DNA of 64,000 bases from Bradyrhizobium sp. CCGUVB1N3 (GCF_024199925.1 NZ_JANADR010000001.1:3906001-3970000); one strand, 5' to 3'; numbered from the stretch's first letter, positions 7,088 through 15,173 are shown. Notes: a model not told the origin generated them from the sequence alone. Program-made: numbers and translations.

Positions 7088-7648
7088 ATGTTACCGCGTA
7101 TACTTGCCCTTGATTTGGCGTCCAGAACTGGATGGGCCAACGGCTGTCCGAGTGATGCAACGCCGCGATCCGGCTCCGTGCGCTTTGCGCGCGAGGGCGC
7201 GAGCATGGGCGTGCTGTTCGCGGGCTGCAGGCAGTGGCTGTCCGACTTCCTTGCCACCGACCCCGACATCAAGCTGATCGTCTTCGAAGCCCCGATGACG
7301 CCGCAGCAGATGGCGGGTCGCACCACCGCCGACATCATGCGGAGGCTGAGCGGCCTCTGCGCGGTGGTCGAGGAGCTGGCCTGCACGCGCGGCGGCTACG
7401 CCGTGCGTGAAGCGCGCGTGTCCGATGTGCGGGCGCACTTCATCGGCTCGAACCGCCACAAGCGCGACCAGGCCAAGGCGTTGACGATCAGCGCCTGCCA
7501 CCGGCTCGGCTGGGCCCCCTCCGATGACAACGCCGCCGACGCGCTCGCGCTTTGGCACTACCAGGCTTCGATCCTCGACCCGCAGCTCGCAGTGCAGACC
7601 TCGCCGCTGTTTCGGCGGCGGATCGCGGCGGCAACGATGGGAGCATGA
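7088..7648 (+). CDS. RuvC-like Holliday-junction resolvase
   Basis: Phage resolvase with an RNase H-like fold that cleaves branched DNA during replication and packaging. The 186-residue protein has the expected acidic residues: D9 in ILALDLASRTGWA, E67 in LIVFEAPMT, and D147/D151 in PSDDNAADALALW. The start at 7088 is probably secondary, created when the GIY-YIG gene inserted upstream; the original start may have been the one now used at 6210. It sits between early regulators and the replication initiator. Confidence 0.85.
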   Translation: MLPRILALDLASRTGWANGCPSDATPRSGSVRFAREGASMGVLFAGCRQWLSDFLATDPDIKLIVFEAPMTPQQMAGRTTADIMRRLSGLCAVVEELACTRGGYAVREARVSDVRAHFIGSNRHKRDQAKALTISACHRLGWAPSDDNAADALALWHYQASILDPQLAVQTSPLFRRRIAAATMGA

Positions 7649-7651
7649 CGC

Positions 7652-8389
7652 ATGCCGCGCATCAGGACCATCAAGCCGGAATTCCCGCAGTCGGAAACCA
7701 TCGGCAAGCTGTCGCGGGAAGCGCGCCTGCTTTTCATCCAGCTTTGGACCATTTGCGACGATGAAGGGAGGACTCGCGCAGCCTCGCGAATGCTCGCGAG
7801 CCTTCTCTACCCCTACGACGAGGACGCTCCGAGCCTCATCGACGGATGGCTGGCCGAGCTTGAACGTCATGATTGCATCGTCCGTTATGTGGTTGAGGGC
7901 TCGACTTACCTCCAGGTCAATAACTGGTTGAAGCATCAGAAGATCGACCGTCCTGGAAAATCGAAGCTGCCGGTTGTCAGCGAAGGTTCGCGATTGCTCG
8001 CGAATGATCGCGAGGATGCATCGACGGACCTAGGATCTAGGACCATAGGACCTAGGACCGTGGACCAGGGACCTAGGACCAATGCCGCGCCTGTCGGCGC
8101 GCCGCGCGTTGCGCGCCCTGGCGAGCTTGATCTTGGCCAGGCCGAGGCAGCGAAGCCGACCAAACCGCAACGAGCCGATCCCGAAACCGAGCTGTTCCGC
8201 CGAGGCCGGGAGGTCCTCGGCAACAGCGCAGGCGGTGTGATCTCCCAGCTGCTCAAGGCGAAGGGCAAACCCGAGCTTGCACGAGCGGCGGTGGAGGTCG
8301 CCGCGACCAAGGAAAATCCCCGCGAGTACATCGGCGCGATCATTCGCGGCAAAGCCGAAGAGGACACACCGAGAGGAGCAATCCTGTGA
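7652..8389 (+). CDS. Phage replication initiator-like protein
   Basis: The N-terminal ~100 residues (RIRTIKPEFPQSETIGKLS, then LFIQLWTICDDEGRTRA and WLAELERHDCIVRYVVEGS) are the winged-helix segment common to phage replisome-organiser/DnaD-like proteins. The middle is low complexity and encoded by short DNA repeats. The C-terminal ~70 residues are helical (GVISQLLKAKGKPELARAAV). Its place just before primase and helicase supports an initiator role that loads the helicase, as lambda O or phage replisome organisers do. The internal repeats may be the origin itself. Confidence 0.7.
   Translation: MPRIRTIKPEFPQSETIGKLSREARLLFIQLWTICDDEGRTRAASRMLASLLYPYDEDAPSLIDGWLAELERHDCIVRYVVEGSTYLQVNNWLKHQKIDRPGKSKLPVVSEGSRLLANDREDASTDLGSRTIGPRTVDQGPRTNAAPVGAPRVARPGELDLGQAEAAKPTKPQRADPETELFRRGREVLGNSAGGVISQLLKAKGKPELARAAVEVAATKENPREYIGAIIRGKAEEDTPRGAIL
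7774..8080 (+). repeat. Iteron-like repeats inside the initiator gene (candidate origin)
   Basis: TCGCGA occurs at 7784 and 7794 (with TCGCGC at 7774) and again at 7988, 7998 and 8008, in each cluster exactly 10 bases apart, i.e. on one face of the helix. From 8026 to 8080 the sequence is built of palindromic GGACCTAGGACC-type units (8026, 8048 and 8069, plus a partial unit near 8036). Initiator genes with internal iterons are known (lambda ori within O), so this is a reasonable origin candidate. No AT-rich unwinding element was obvious. Confidence 0.5.
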
Positions 8390-8703
8390 ACCAGCGTCTG
8401 CGTCTCGACGAGGTTCTGCGCATGCTGGCAAGCGTCGGCTGCGATCCGCGATCCTTCACGGGGTCGAAGGCATTCCGCTGCCCTGCGTGCTCGCACCAGC
8501 GTCGCAAGAAGTTCTACCGCTGCCTGTCCATCCGGTCCGATCCGGATGGTTTTTTCTTCCGCTGTTTTCACTGCGACGACTTCAAGGGGAGCTATCGGTA
8601 TGAATACGCTCGCGCCAACGACCGCCGCGTTCTTCGAAGCAAGGGGGATATCGCCCGAAACAGCTACGCGGTTCGAAGTTTATACGGGAGCCCTCACCGG
8701 TGA
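8386..8703 (+). CDS. CHC2-type primase zinc-finger protein
   Basis: This 105-residue protein carries a zinc ribbon with C32-P-A-C35 and C60-F-H-C63 separated by a basic segment (RRKKFYRC). This is the template-recognition element found at the N-terminus of DnaG and T7 gp4 primases. Here it is encoded separately and overlaps the first ~100 bases of the TOPRIM/helicase gene in another frame. The residues after position ~68 are in the overlap and show no family character. It probably acts with the next gene as a two-part primase-helicase. Confidence 0.7.
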   Translation: MNQRLRLDEVLRMLASVGCDPRSFTGSKAFRCPACSHQRRKKFYRCLSIRSDPDGFFFRCFHCDDFKGSYRYEYARANDRRVLRSKGDIARNSYAVRSLYGSPHR

Positions 8704-10126
8704 GAAGCCCGACCGGCGCGTGGTCGCGAACCCGCGCGGCAACATCGTGGTCTATCCGTTCCTGGAGCACGGCGTGGTCGTGAACGAGAAATATCGCGCA
8801 GAGCGCAACGGCGAGAAGCTCTTCTGGCATCGCAAGGGCGGCAAGCGGACGTTCTGGAACGCCGATGCCCTCGACGACCCGGCGCTTGAAACCGGCACGC
8901 AGCCGCTGGTCATCACCGAAGGCATCGAGGACGGCATGGTCGCCATCGAGGGCGGCTGGCCGCTCACCGTGTCGGTGCCCGATGGCGCGCCGCCTGTGCC
9001 GAAGGATGGCAGGCCGCTGCCGCCGCTCGATCCGCAGACCGAGCCGAACGGCAAGTTTGAATTCCTGTGGCTTAACCGGGATCGCCTGGGGCGCGTGAAG
9101 CGCATCATCCTGGCGGTCGATGACGATGGGCCTGGGCAACGGCTCGCCGCTGAGCTCGTGCGGCGCATCGGTGCCTGGCGCTGCCAGTTCGTCAGCTATC
9201 CGACCGGCTGTAAGGACCTGAACGACGTGCGGCGCAAGCTGGGCCCGGATGCCGTGGGCACGGTGCTGCGCGAGGCCAAACAGTACCCGGTGCGCGGGCT
9301 CTACCGGCTCTCCGAGTATCCCAACCTGCCGACGCTGGTGCCGGTCTCGTGCGGCTGGCCTATCTTCGACGGCTTGCCCGGCAACGGCTGGATGAAGCTT
9401 TTCCCTGGCGAGTTCATGGTCGTGACCGGCATCCCGAGCCACGGCAAGTCGACCTGGATTTTGAACCTACTGTTCAAGCTCGCGCTGCTTCACGGCTGGC
9501 GGGCCGCGATCTTCTCGCCCGAAATGCCGACCGTGCCGTACCTGCGCGACAAGCTTCGCAAGATCGTCTCGGGCAGCGACGCAGCCGATCCGGCGACAGA
9601 CCAGTTCATCGAAGACAATTTCGTCTTCCTCGACAACGACCCCAACGACGAGGAAGAGGACGACATTACGCTGGAATGGATCGTCGAGAAGGCGCGCGAT
9701 GCGGTCAAGCGCGACGGCATTCGCGTGCTGGTCATCGATCCCTGGAATGAGATCGAGCACGCGCGGAAGCCGGACGAGACCACGCACGAGTACATCGGGC
9801 GCGCGATCCGCATGCTGAAGCGGTTCGGCCGCCAGTATGAGGTCGCAGTGATCGTGCTCGCCCATCCGACGAAGGACGTTTACGAGCGCGGCAAGCTGCG
9901 GACGGCGACGCTGTATGACATCGACGGCTCGGCGCACTGGTTCAACAAGCCGGACCACGGGCTGGTGATCGAGCGCGATCCCGTCAAGGCTGAGACCACC
10001 GTGCACATCTCGAAGGTCCGCTTTGAGCAGACCGGCTATCGCGGCGCGATCCGGATGAGCTTCGACCTGGAGACGCAGCAATTCAGTCAACTTCAGGAAA
10101 ACCAAGGGGAGCTGGCCTATGAGTGA
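8600..10126 (+). CDS. TOPRIM primase / DnaB-type helicase
   Basis: A replicative primase-helicase similar in design to T7 gp4. Residues ~100-200 form a TOPRIM domain (LVITEGIEDGMVAIEGG and IILAVDDDGPGQR, giving the Glu and DxD metal sites). Residues ~270-500 form a RecA-like helicase: Walker A GIPSHGKSTW near residue 280, Walker B VLVIDPWNE, and sensor-like VIVLAHPTKD. The ATG at 8600 is chosen because TOPRIM-linker homology begins soon after; an earlier ATG at 8546 lies deep in the zinc-finger gene. It overlaps the next gene by 8 bases. Confidence 0.88.
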   Translation: MNTLAPTTAAFFEARGISPETATRFEVYTGALTGEKPDRRVVANPRGNIVVYPFLEHGVVVNEKYRAERNGEKLFWHRKGGKRTFWNADALDDPALETGTQPLVITEGIEDGMVAIEGGWPLTVSVPDGAPPVPKDGRPLPPLDPQTEPNGKFEFLWLNRDRLGRVKRIILAVDDDGPGQRLAAELVRRIGAWRCQFVSYPTGCKDLNDVRRKLGPDAVGTVLREAKQYPVRGLYRLSEYPNLPTLVPVSCGWPIFDGLPGNGWMKLFPGEFMVVTGIPSHGKSTWILNLLFKLALLHGWRAAIFSPEMPTVPYLRDKLRKIVSGSDAADPATDQFIEDNFVFLDNDPNDEEEDDITLEWIVEKARDAVKRDGIRVLVIDPWNEIEHARKPDETTHEYIGRAIRMLKRFGRQYEVAVIVLAHPTKDVYERGKLRTATLYDIDGSAHWFNKPDHGLVIERDPVKAETTVHISKVRFEQTGYRGAIRMSFDLETQQFSQLQENQGELAYE

Positions 10127-10640
10127 CGTGCTGCTGATCCGGCGCGAGCCGATGAAGTTCAATCCGCTGGAAGACCTGGTGATGGACGACGAGGCTCCGT
10201 CGATCTGGGACGGGCCCCACGTCGGCAAGCGGCTGTCCGAGGCGATGCAGACGCTGCGTATGCTGCCGATGCCTGGCGTCTGCGGCTATCGGCCTGGCTG
10301 GCCTCCCTACGTCTACGAGTTCGACGATCTGGTCGAGCAGCACAAGCAGGGCGAGCTGGAGCGGACGCAGCAGCTGCAGAACCGCACCAGGCTGCTGCCG
10401 TCGCTTCGCGATATCACGCGCATGGAAGCGGCGATCTGTTGGCCTGCGCAGTACCTGGGGCGGCTCGTGCATCTCGTCCTGGCCGTGAATGCCATGGCGC
10501 TGGCGCACGCCCTGGAGCGCGATGCCGGATGGGTTGCGGCCAAGCGCGGCGGCTACGCCGACACCTGGCGGCAGCGCCACGACCAGGGCTGCGAGATCAT
10601 CGCTCGCGGATTGCGCAACGAGCTGGTGCCGGTGTTCTGA
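10119..10640 (+). CDS. DUF6362-like phage protein
   Basis: This 173-residue protein has a conserved-looking core: HVGKRLSEAMQTLRMLPMPG, then CGYRPGWPPYVYEFDDLVEQ, and a C-terminal helix pair (SLRDITRMEAAICWPAQYLG). I recall this pattern from the DUF6362 group of phage proteins near replication genes; the function is unknown and the assignment is from memory. It overlaps the helicase stop by 8 bases and is the penultimate gene of the replication block. Confidence 0.65.
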   Translation: MSDVLLIRREPMKFNPLEDLVMDDEAPSIWDGPHVGKRLSEAMQTLRMLPMPGVCGYRPGWPPYVYEFDDLVEQHKQGELERTQQLQNRTRLLPSLRDITRMEAAICWPAQYLGRLVHLVLAVNAMALAHALERDAGWVAAKRGGYADTWRQRHDQGCEIIARGLRNELVPVF

Positions 10641-10654
10641 CGACGAGTGCGTGA

Positions 10655-11263
10655 ATGGAATTTGAAATCCCCCACGGCGCGGAGCGCGAATATCTGATCA
10701 TCTTCGGCGTGGCAGCGGTCTACATTGGCACGAGTCCGATTGGCGAGCCCTGCATCGTCGGCGCGACGCGCGATCTCAATCTGACCCTGCGCGGCATGCA
10801 GCGAAAGTGGCTTCGGTCGGAAATCTCGTGCGCCTACTGGGTCAAGGACCGCGATATTGCCGAGGCAATTGCTGTCGAGGTCAGCGGCGTGCTTCCGCAT
10901 GATCAGGACGGGCGGCTCGCGGTGCGGGCCGAGACGGCCGCGCGGCAGATCGAGACGGTCGCTCGCGACTGGCATATCCCCCTGACAAATCACGACGCCG
11001 CGATGGCGCGCGTGAAATCGGCGGTCAGGCACGTCCAGGAGGTGATCGATGCGGCGAATAAGACTGGCCAGCTCGCCTGGTTCAACACCGCCTATCGGGC
11101 CTGGCGTCTCGACGCGAAAAAGATCGGGGCCGGGATGAGCTACGCTGAAGCGCGAGCGCGGCTGCGCAAGGCAGTCACCAAGCGGCTGATTACGTTAGAC
11201 GTTCTCGATTGCAGCGAAACGCTGCTCGCCGAAATCTTCCCGGCGCTGACGCTTGCGCGCTGA
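10655..11263 (+). CDS. Phage hypothetical protein at end of replication operon
   Basis: The 202-residue protein opens with EREYLIIFGVAAVYIGTSP and IGEPCIVGATRDLNLTLRGM, faintly recalling the two strands of a GIY-YIG or T5orf172-like fold. No catalytic set can be assigned. The rest is helical. It is the last gene before the low-GC insert at 11264-13012, and the coding pattern matches the neighbouring replication genes. Confidence 0.6.
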   Translation: MEFEIPHGAEREYLIIFGVAAVYIGTSPIGEPCIVGATRDLNLTLRGMQRKWLRSEISCAYWVKDRDIAEAIAVEVSGVLPHDQDGRLAVRAETAARQIETVARDWHIPLTNHDAAMARVKSAVRHVQEVIDAANKTGQLAWFNTAYRAWRLDAKKIGAGMSYAEARARLRKAVTKRLITLDVLDCSETLLAEIFPALTLAR

Positions 11264-11265
11264 AA

Positions 11266-11372
11266 GATTTACGTTGACGGCTCAAAAAATCGGGATCATT
11301 CATCGCGCGCAAGCGGCCCCAATTGCGTCCTGCGCCGCGCAACTCCTCCCCCACCGATTTACGTTGACGGCT
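11266..11372 (+). repeat. 17-bp direct repeat pair downstream of replication operon
   Basis: GATTTACGTTGACGGCT occurs at 11266-11282 and again, identically, at 11356-11372 (90 bases apart). Each contains TTGACG, which could serve as a -35 element or be part of a protein-binding site. A related ATTACGTTAGACG lies within the coding end at about 11190. The 375 bases from 11264 to 11641 hold no convincing gene. Confidence 0.5.
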
Positions 11373-11527
11373 GAGTCCTGGCCTGCGCTTGATTGCAGCA
11401 CAGCTCGATGCCCAGAGCCGAGCGCTCTCGGGTCGAGGCCGTGGTTTCATCATGCACAGAGACTTGGACTAACCGGCTTCCGGCAACGGACGCCGGTTGT
11501 TTTTTGGCAACGCGTGATGCACGGAAG

Positions 11528-11543
11528 TTGATGTCTGCTTTGC
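11528..11543 (+). repeat. Left copy of 16-bp direct repeat flanking the nuclease cassette
   Basis: TTGATGTCTGCTTTGC here is identical to 12997-13012. The two copies bracket the restriction-like gene, which is lower in GC than its phage surroundings. The repeat resembles the interspersed intergenic motif common in Bradyrhizobium chromosomes (from memory), so it may mark chromosomal DNA carried in with the gene rather than a target duplication. Confidence 0.5.
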
Positions 11544-11641
11544 TCCTAGAGCGACGCGGTTGCTGCGCGGTAGCGAAATGTCGCGATGGGCCAAAGCCGG
11601 AAGTAGATTTAATGCAGATAGGGTCGGATTGCTCGGTTTTT

Positions 11642-12874
11642 TCAGTTAATAGCCCGAGGAATGGCCACAATAAGAGCCGTGAGAATGATGTCCCGAGAAT
11701 GGTCACCGGGCTTCCCGAATATTGCTCTTATCCGTGTCTCCCCCTCCATCCTGGCATCGCGCTTGTAGTCGGGATGCTCTTGTAGCGCCGTCATGGCGTT
11801 TTGAACGACGGCGGTCGTATCGACGTTGCGACTGAAGATAATCAGGGCTGTTTTCGTGTCTCGCCACGTCACGTAGCTGAGCAACTGATCGATGGCCTCC
11901 GTAAACTCCTTCTGCCCGTGCCAGATTTTGCACTCGGCGACAAATAGGTTGACGTTATCATCCCTGACGATGATGTCGGTGTGCCCGGCGCCGTTAAAGG
12001 TTTCGCCGGTCGCTGTCCCTTCATACTGGCCATTGAGCTGGACCAGATAATGGTCGCGGATCGTTTCCTCGGGCGCAGCCGAGAAAACCCTCGGGTTGCG
12101 CTCCATAACGAAAGACATATTCTCGATGATGCGAAGGATGTTCTGGTATTCAGCCTCAGCGATCGTTGGTTCCGGCCTGAATGTACCACTTGGCGTCCTT
12201 ACGATCGCCGGGACGCGCCGCACTACAGGCGACACAAAAGTCAGAGGCGCACCCTCACGATGTTGAAGGGGGTAACCAAGGGATGCGGCCAGATGCCTCG
12301 CATTGAGTAGACGGGTCCGCCGCCCATTCACAATGCGCTGCGCTTCTTGTTCCAGTGAAGCGTTGAACGGATCGATCTGGATGGCCTCATAGCCGATGTA
12401 TTTATTGATCTTGGCAATTTCAGCATCAAAGGAAGCTCGTAGTTCTTCCGTCGTTACATCTCCGATCGCAGCTCTGCGAATGAGAACCGAACCTTGCATA
12501 TTGCGTGAGTCAATCCGGGCAACTGTCGGCTTATCCAGGTCGTGCGTGTCCGGCTGGTGATTCAGCAGCCCCGAAGCTCCCGTGTATGGGACCTCAACGG
12601 AATAAATGAATCCGTCTGTCGGCACCGTCATTGGGAAGATTATCGTGTTTTTAAATTCGGTCGGTGTCTGGGAAACAGGCTCTCCGAGTTGCAAGGGCGG
12701 CAGATAGGCGTCCGCCGCAATCGCCTGAATAAGATCGTCGGGGGAGTTCTGCAGGAAAAGATCATCAGATAACTCGTCGATGGTGTTTTCCATTTTATGA
12801 ATCTGGTCGCGCAACACTGTCGTCAGGCTTCGCTGCGAAAATAGCGGGTCAGGTGGGGGAGGCAGAATCGGCAT
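11642..12874 (-). CDS. PD-(D/E)XK restriction-like nuclease (putative defence gene)
   Basis: The ~410-residue protein has a nuclease core near its C-terminus: GHTDIIVRDDNVNLFVAECK, with the D-I and E-x-K of the PD-(D/E)XK fold, followed by IWHGQKEFTEAIDQLLSYVT, a helix with Gln typical of Mrr/REase-like enzymes. The N-terminal two thirds match nothing I recognise. It runs opposite to the surrounding operon, has lower GC and is bracketed by 16-bp direct repeats, all signs of an accessory cargo gene. A role against other phages or plasmids is inferred. The start at 12874 is preferred; an ATG at 12925 is possible. Confidence 0.6.
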   Translation of the reverse strand: MPILPPPPDPLFSQRSLTTVLRDQIHKMENTIDELSDDLFLQNSPDDLIQAIAADAYLPPLQLGEPVSQTPTEFKNTIIFPMTVPTDGFIYSVEVPYTGASGLLNHQPDTHDLDKPTVARIDSRNMQGSVLIRRAAIGDVTTEELRASFDAEIAKINKYIGYEAIQIDPFNASLEQEAQRIVNGRRTRLLNARHLAASLGYPLQHREGAPLTFVSPVVRRVPAIVRTPSGTFRPEPTIAEAEYQNILRIIENMSFVMERNPRVFSAAPEETIRDHYLVQLNGQYEGTATGETFNGAGHTDIIVRDDNVNLFVAECKIWHGQKEFTEAIDQLLSYVTWRDTKTALIIFSRNVDTTAVVQNAMTALQEHPDYKRDARMEGETRIRAIFGKPGDHSRDIILTALIVAIPRAIN

Positions 12875-12996
12875 GGAATAGCCCCGGATTGAAAGGCTTG
12901 GCAATATCACCTTTCCCGTGTGCAATACAAAGCTATGTTAGGGGACACTTCCGGTCAGGGTCACTTTCGACCGTGTCTCCGGGCTTTGCCTGCTAT

Positions 12997-13012
12997 TTGA
13001 TGTCTGCTTTGC
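12997..13012 (+). repeat. Right copy of 16-bp direct repeat flanking the nuclease cassette
   Basis: Identical to TTGATGTCTGCTTTGC at 11528-11543. It marks the probable right limit of the inserted cassette; phage-type coding resumes at 13130. Confidence 0.5.
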
Positions 13013-13129
13013 CCCAAAAGCAACCGGTGCCGGGGCCATGCCATAAAACCCGAGAAGGGCGGCGATCGGTTACGCTGTTCGCGACCGTGCGCCAGCCGCT
13101 GCCCAACGGGGCCGGAATGCGTCGCGCCG

Positions 13130-13324
13130 ATGGCCGAGAAAACCAACATGGTTAGACAGCTCGCCAACAACATCGTTGAGAGCCTGCGCGCTCAGCCGCT
13201 CGTCCTGGCGCTGGTCCTGATCAACGTCATCGTGCTTGCAGGCTTCGCCTTCACGCTGCACGAGGTTGGCAAGTCAATCGCGCGCAAGGACGCGATGCTG
13301 CAGAGCTGCATCGACAAGCGCTGA
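13130..13324 (+). CDS. Small single-span membrane protein
   Basis: This 64-residue protein has an N-terminal amphipathic part (AEKTNMVRQLANNIVESLRA), a 20-residue hydrophobic helix (LVLALVLINVIVLAGFAFTL) and a charged C-terminus. The layout would fit a small holin-like or superinfection membrane protein, but no family is recognised and no endolysin is adjacent. It ends 4 bases before a strong bidirectional terminator. Confidence 0.6.
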   Translation: MAEKTNMVRQLANNIVESLRAQPLVLALVLINVIVLAGFAFTLHEVGKSIARKDAMLQSCIDKR

Positions 13325-13328
13325 ACAG

Positions 13329-13359
13329 AAAAAGGCCCGGATTGCTCCAGGGCCTTTTT
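13329..13359 (+). terminator. Bidirectional intrinsic terminator
   Basis: AAAAAGGCCC and GGGCCTTTTT form a 10-bp stem with an 11-base loop. The A-run on one side and T-run on the other let it serve both the rightward gene ending at 13324 and the leftward gene ending at 13379. Confidence 0.85.
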
Positions 13360-13378
13360 GGTCGGGATCGGCGGATTA

Positions 13379-13564
13379 TCAAAATCGGGCTTCTAGCACC
13401 GGCAATGGCTTCTCGCGCAGGATCGCGCAGAAGATGATCGCGAGCAGCGGCGAAAAGAAAAACGCGATCAGAAACCAGCCGAAGCCGGATCGATTGCGTC
13501 TCACGCTGGCGAAGAGGCCAACGGCGATGCATAGTGGAAGCCACATCAGAAAAACGAACGTCAT
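13379..13564 (-). CDS. Small two-span membrane protein
   Basis: This 61-residue protein has two hydrophobic segments (TFVFLMWLPLCIAVGLFA and GWFLIAFFFSPLLAIIFCAI) linked by a basic turn (VRRNRSGF). The turn resembles that of the small PLD-N/YqaE-like bacterial membrane proteins. The function is unknown. It ends at the shared terminator with the convergent membrane protein. An AGGAGC ribosome site lies upstream of its ATG. Confidence 0.6.
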   Translation of the reverse strand: MTFVFLMWLPLCIAVGLFASVRRNRSGFGWFLIAFFFSPLLAIIFCAILREKPLPVLEARF

Positions 13565-13665
13565 TGCTTTTGCTCCTATTCGGTGGGCGCGCGTGATTGC
13601 CGCCCCTCACTGGCTCAAGCCCGGAAGCCGAAGCACCGGGCAAGAGCTGGAGGATGCGCGAGCCG

Positions 13666-13965
13666 TTAGGCCAGCTTGTATGAGGTGACCCCGTCCTCTC
13701 GGGTGCGCTCGGCCTTCGCGCCGTTCGGCAGCCGGGTGAGCGCGGCGCGCAACGTGTGCGCCTGCCAACCCAGGGCCTCGCACATCTTCTCGACCGTCGA
13801 GCCCTTGCCGCCGAGCAGATCGAGCAGCATCGCGGTCTTCGATCCGGCGCGCGGGCCCTTCGCCTGGTCGCTCTTAGCGGCGACCGCCTTCTTGGCAGAG
13901 GCCTTCTTCGCGACGGGCTTCTTCGCGACGGGCTTCTTCGCGGCGGGTTTCTTCTTGGTAGCCAT
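13666..13965 (-). CDS. DUF3489 family protein
   Basis: The 99-residue protein has an H1-like N-terminus of Lys/Ala/Pro repeats (about residues 1-36) followed by the DUF3489 winged-helix domain: KTAMLLDLLGGKGSTVEKMC, then EALGWQAHTLRAALTRL and a YKLA end. DUF3489 proteins are common in alphaproteobacteria and their mobile DNA and probably bind DNA. The ATG at 13965 is supported by AGGAG 8 bases upstream; the longer upstream frame is not family-like. Confidence 0.8.
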   Translation of the reverse strand: MATKKKPAAKKPVAKKPVAKKASAKKAVAAKSDQAKGPRAGSKTAMLLDLLGGKGSTVEKMCEALGWQAHTLRAALTRLPNGAKAERTREDGVTSYKLA

Positions 13966-14073
13966 TTCAACTTCTCCTGGTTTGCGCGGCCGACCGGAAT
14001 GGTCCCCGCTGCACTGCCCCGAGCCCAGAAACCCGTTCGGGTGCTGGGCGTGGGCAGCCAAGGAGGCTGCGGC

Positions 14074-14285
14074 TTAATCTCGCGCGAGCTTCACGCTCTT
14101 GGCCCAAGCATTCAGCGTCTTGATCCAGGCGTCGTATGGACCTGCGTAGCCTTGCCGGAAAGCAGCGCCTTGTCGGCGCGATCCATCAGACGTTCGATGA
14201 TGCGCTCCAGCCGGTCTTCGGTTGGCTTGTCGATATCGCAAGCCGGAAAGATCGGCAGGTGCATGCCGTAAGGCGAGTCGAGCAT
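14074..14285 (-). pseudogene. Small phage gene with apparent frameshift
   Basis: The frame starting at 14285 gives MLDSPYGMHLPIFPACDIDK and ERIIERLMDRADKALLSGKA, then stops at 14112. The neighbouring frame continues naturally as GPYDAWIKTLNAWAKSVK to 14074. Together they resemble the small alphaproteobacterial phage proteins that end in a YDAW-type helix. A one-base change near 14150 would join the halves, so this is either a broken gene or an assembly error. Confidence 0.45.
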
Positions 14286-15173
14286 TCGATTTCTCTTTCG
14301 TGGTTTCGCGCCTGGCGTTGATTGCCGCGCCGTTTCGTTGCCCCGTACATCGCTCTGCTGCGCCCTGACATCCAGTCGAACCGTAGCCATGGCATTGCAA
14401 AGATGCTGCAGAAGCAGCAATGGAAGTGCTGGCAGCGTTTTACGGATTACCGAAGGAAGCAGCGTCCTTTGCCGGAAGTGCCCAGGGATATGGATCGGCC
14501 GGTTAGGCTTTCCCCAAGGCCACAGGCCGCCCGTGTGGCGCGCGGCGATAGGGACGGCCCAATCCTCGGCAAGGCGGAAAGAACGCGCGTGTGGCCAAAC
14601 CGTGCGGCTCGGCAGAGTCGCGGAACTATTGGTTCCGGCTCGATAGACGAACATTCCCCATTCGGGCAGTGCGGTTCCGATCCGCCAGGGCGCAAGGGCC
14701 ATGGGCACGGACGGCGACGCCCTGGTTCGGAAAACGAGTACCGATTGCGCAGCGGATTTCGGCCCAACCCTTTGAAGTCTGTCGGGAATTTCTTTCTCCG
14801 GGCCGGGGGGCGGCACCGAAAATCCTAAAGGAACCCATTTCCGAGCGCGGCGGCGCTCCAATTTTAGCGCCCGCACTTCCAAAATTTCGGGAAAGAAAAA
14901 CATTTTCTACGGCCAAAAAGCTTCGACTTCTCAATGGCATAGCCGCAGATCGGGAATTGCCCGGAACCCACTTAGCGGGCTCCCGGATCGGCTAAGTGGG
15001 TTCCCTTAAGTCGGAATTCGCAGCGGTATTTTGCTGCCATTTTCAGAGTTGCAATGCCCATTCCCTTTAGCGGCCCTGAGATACCGGCGCTGCGGAATAT
15101 TCGTCTAGGGGTCAAAACCCCGCGAAATCAACGGTTTGCCGGGGCCGCGCCCTGGCGCTTCCCAAGGGTTCCG
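14286..15173. promoter_or_regulatory. Intergenic region upstream of the packaging operon
   Basis: About 890 bases without a convincing gene; frames present on both strands lack family character. The main feature is a long perfect hairpin at 14963-15004, described separately. The segment 14820-14930 is unusually A-rich compared with its surroundings. The late rightward operon (methyltransferase, terminase, head, tail) must be expressed from here or upstream. Confidence 0.4.
14963..15004. promoter_or_regulatory. Perfect 14-bp inverted repeat (hairpin)
   Basis: GGAACCCACTTAGC (14963-14976) is exactly complementary to GCTAAGTGGGTTCC (14991-15004) across a 14-base loop. No T-run follows, so it is not a classical terminator. 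It could be an operator for a dimeric regulator, an RNA structure in the late leader, or a recombination site. It lies 170 bases upstream of the methyltransferase start. Confidence 0.6.

Noticed and set aside
14112..14903. 263-residue leftward frame upstream of the small frameshifted gene
   Set aside because: Only its last 57 residues look like a real protein; the upstream part is Pro/Arg-rich with no motifs and covers the late leader region.
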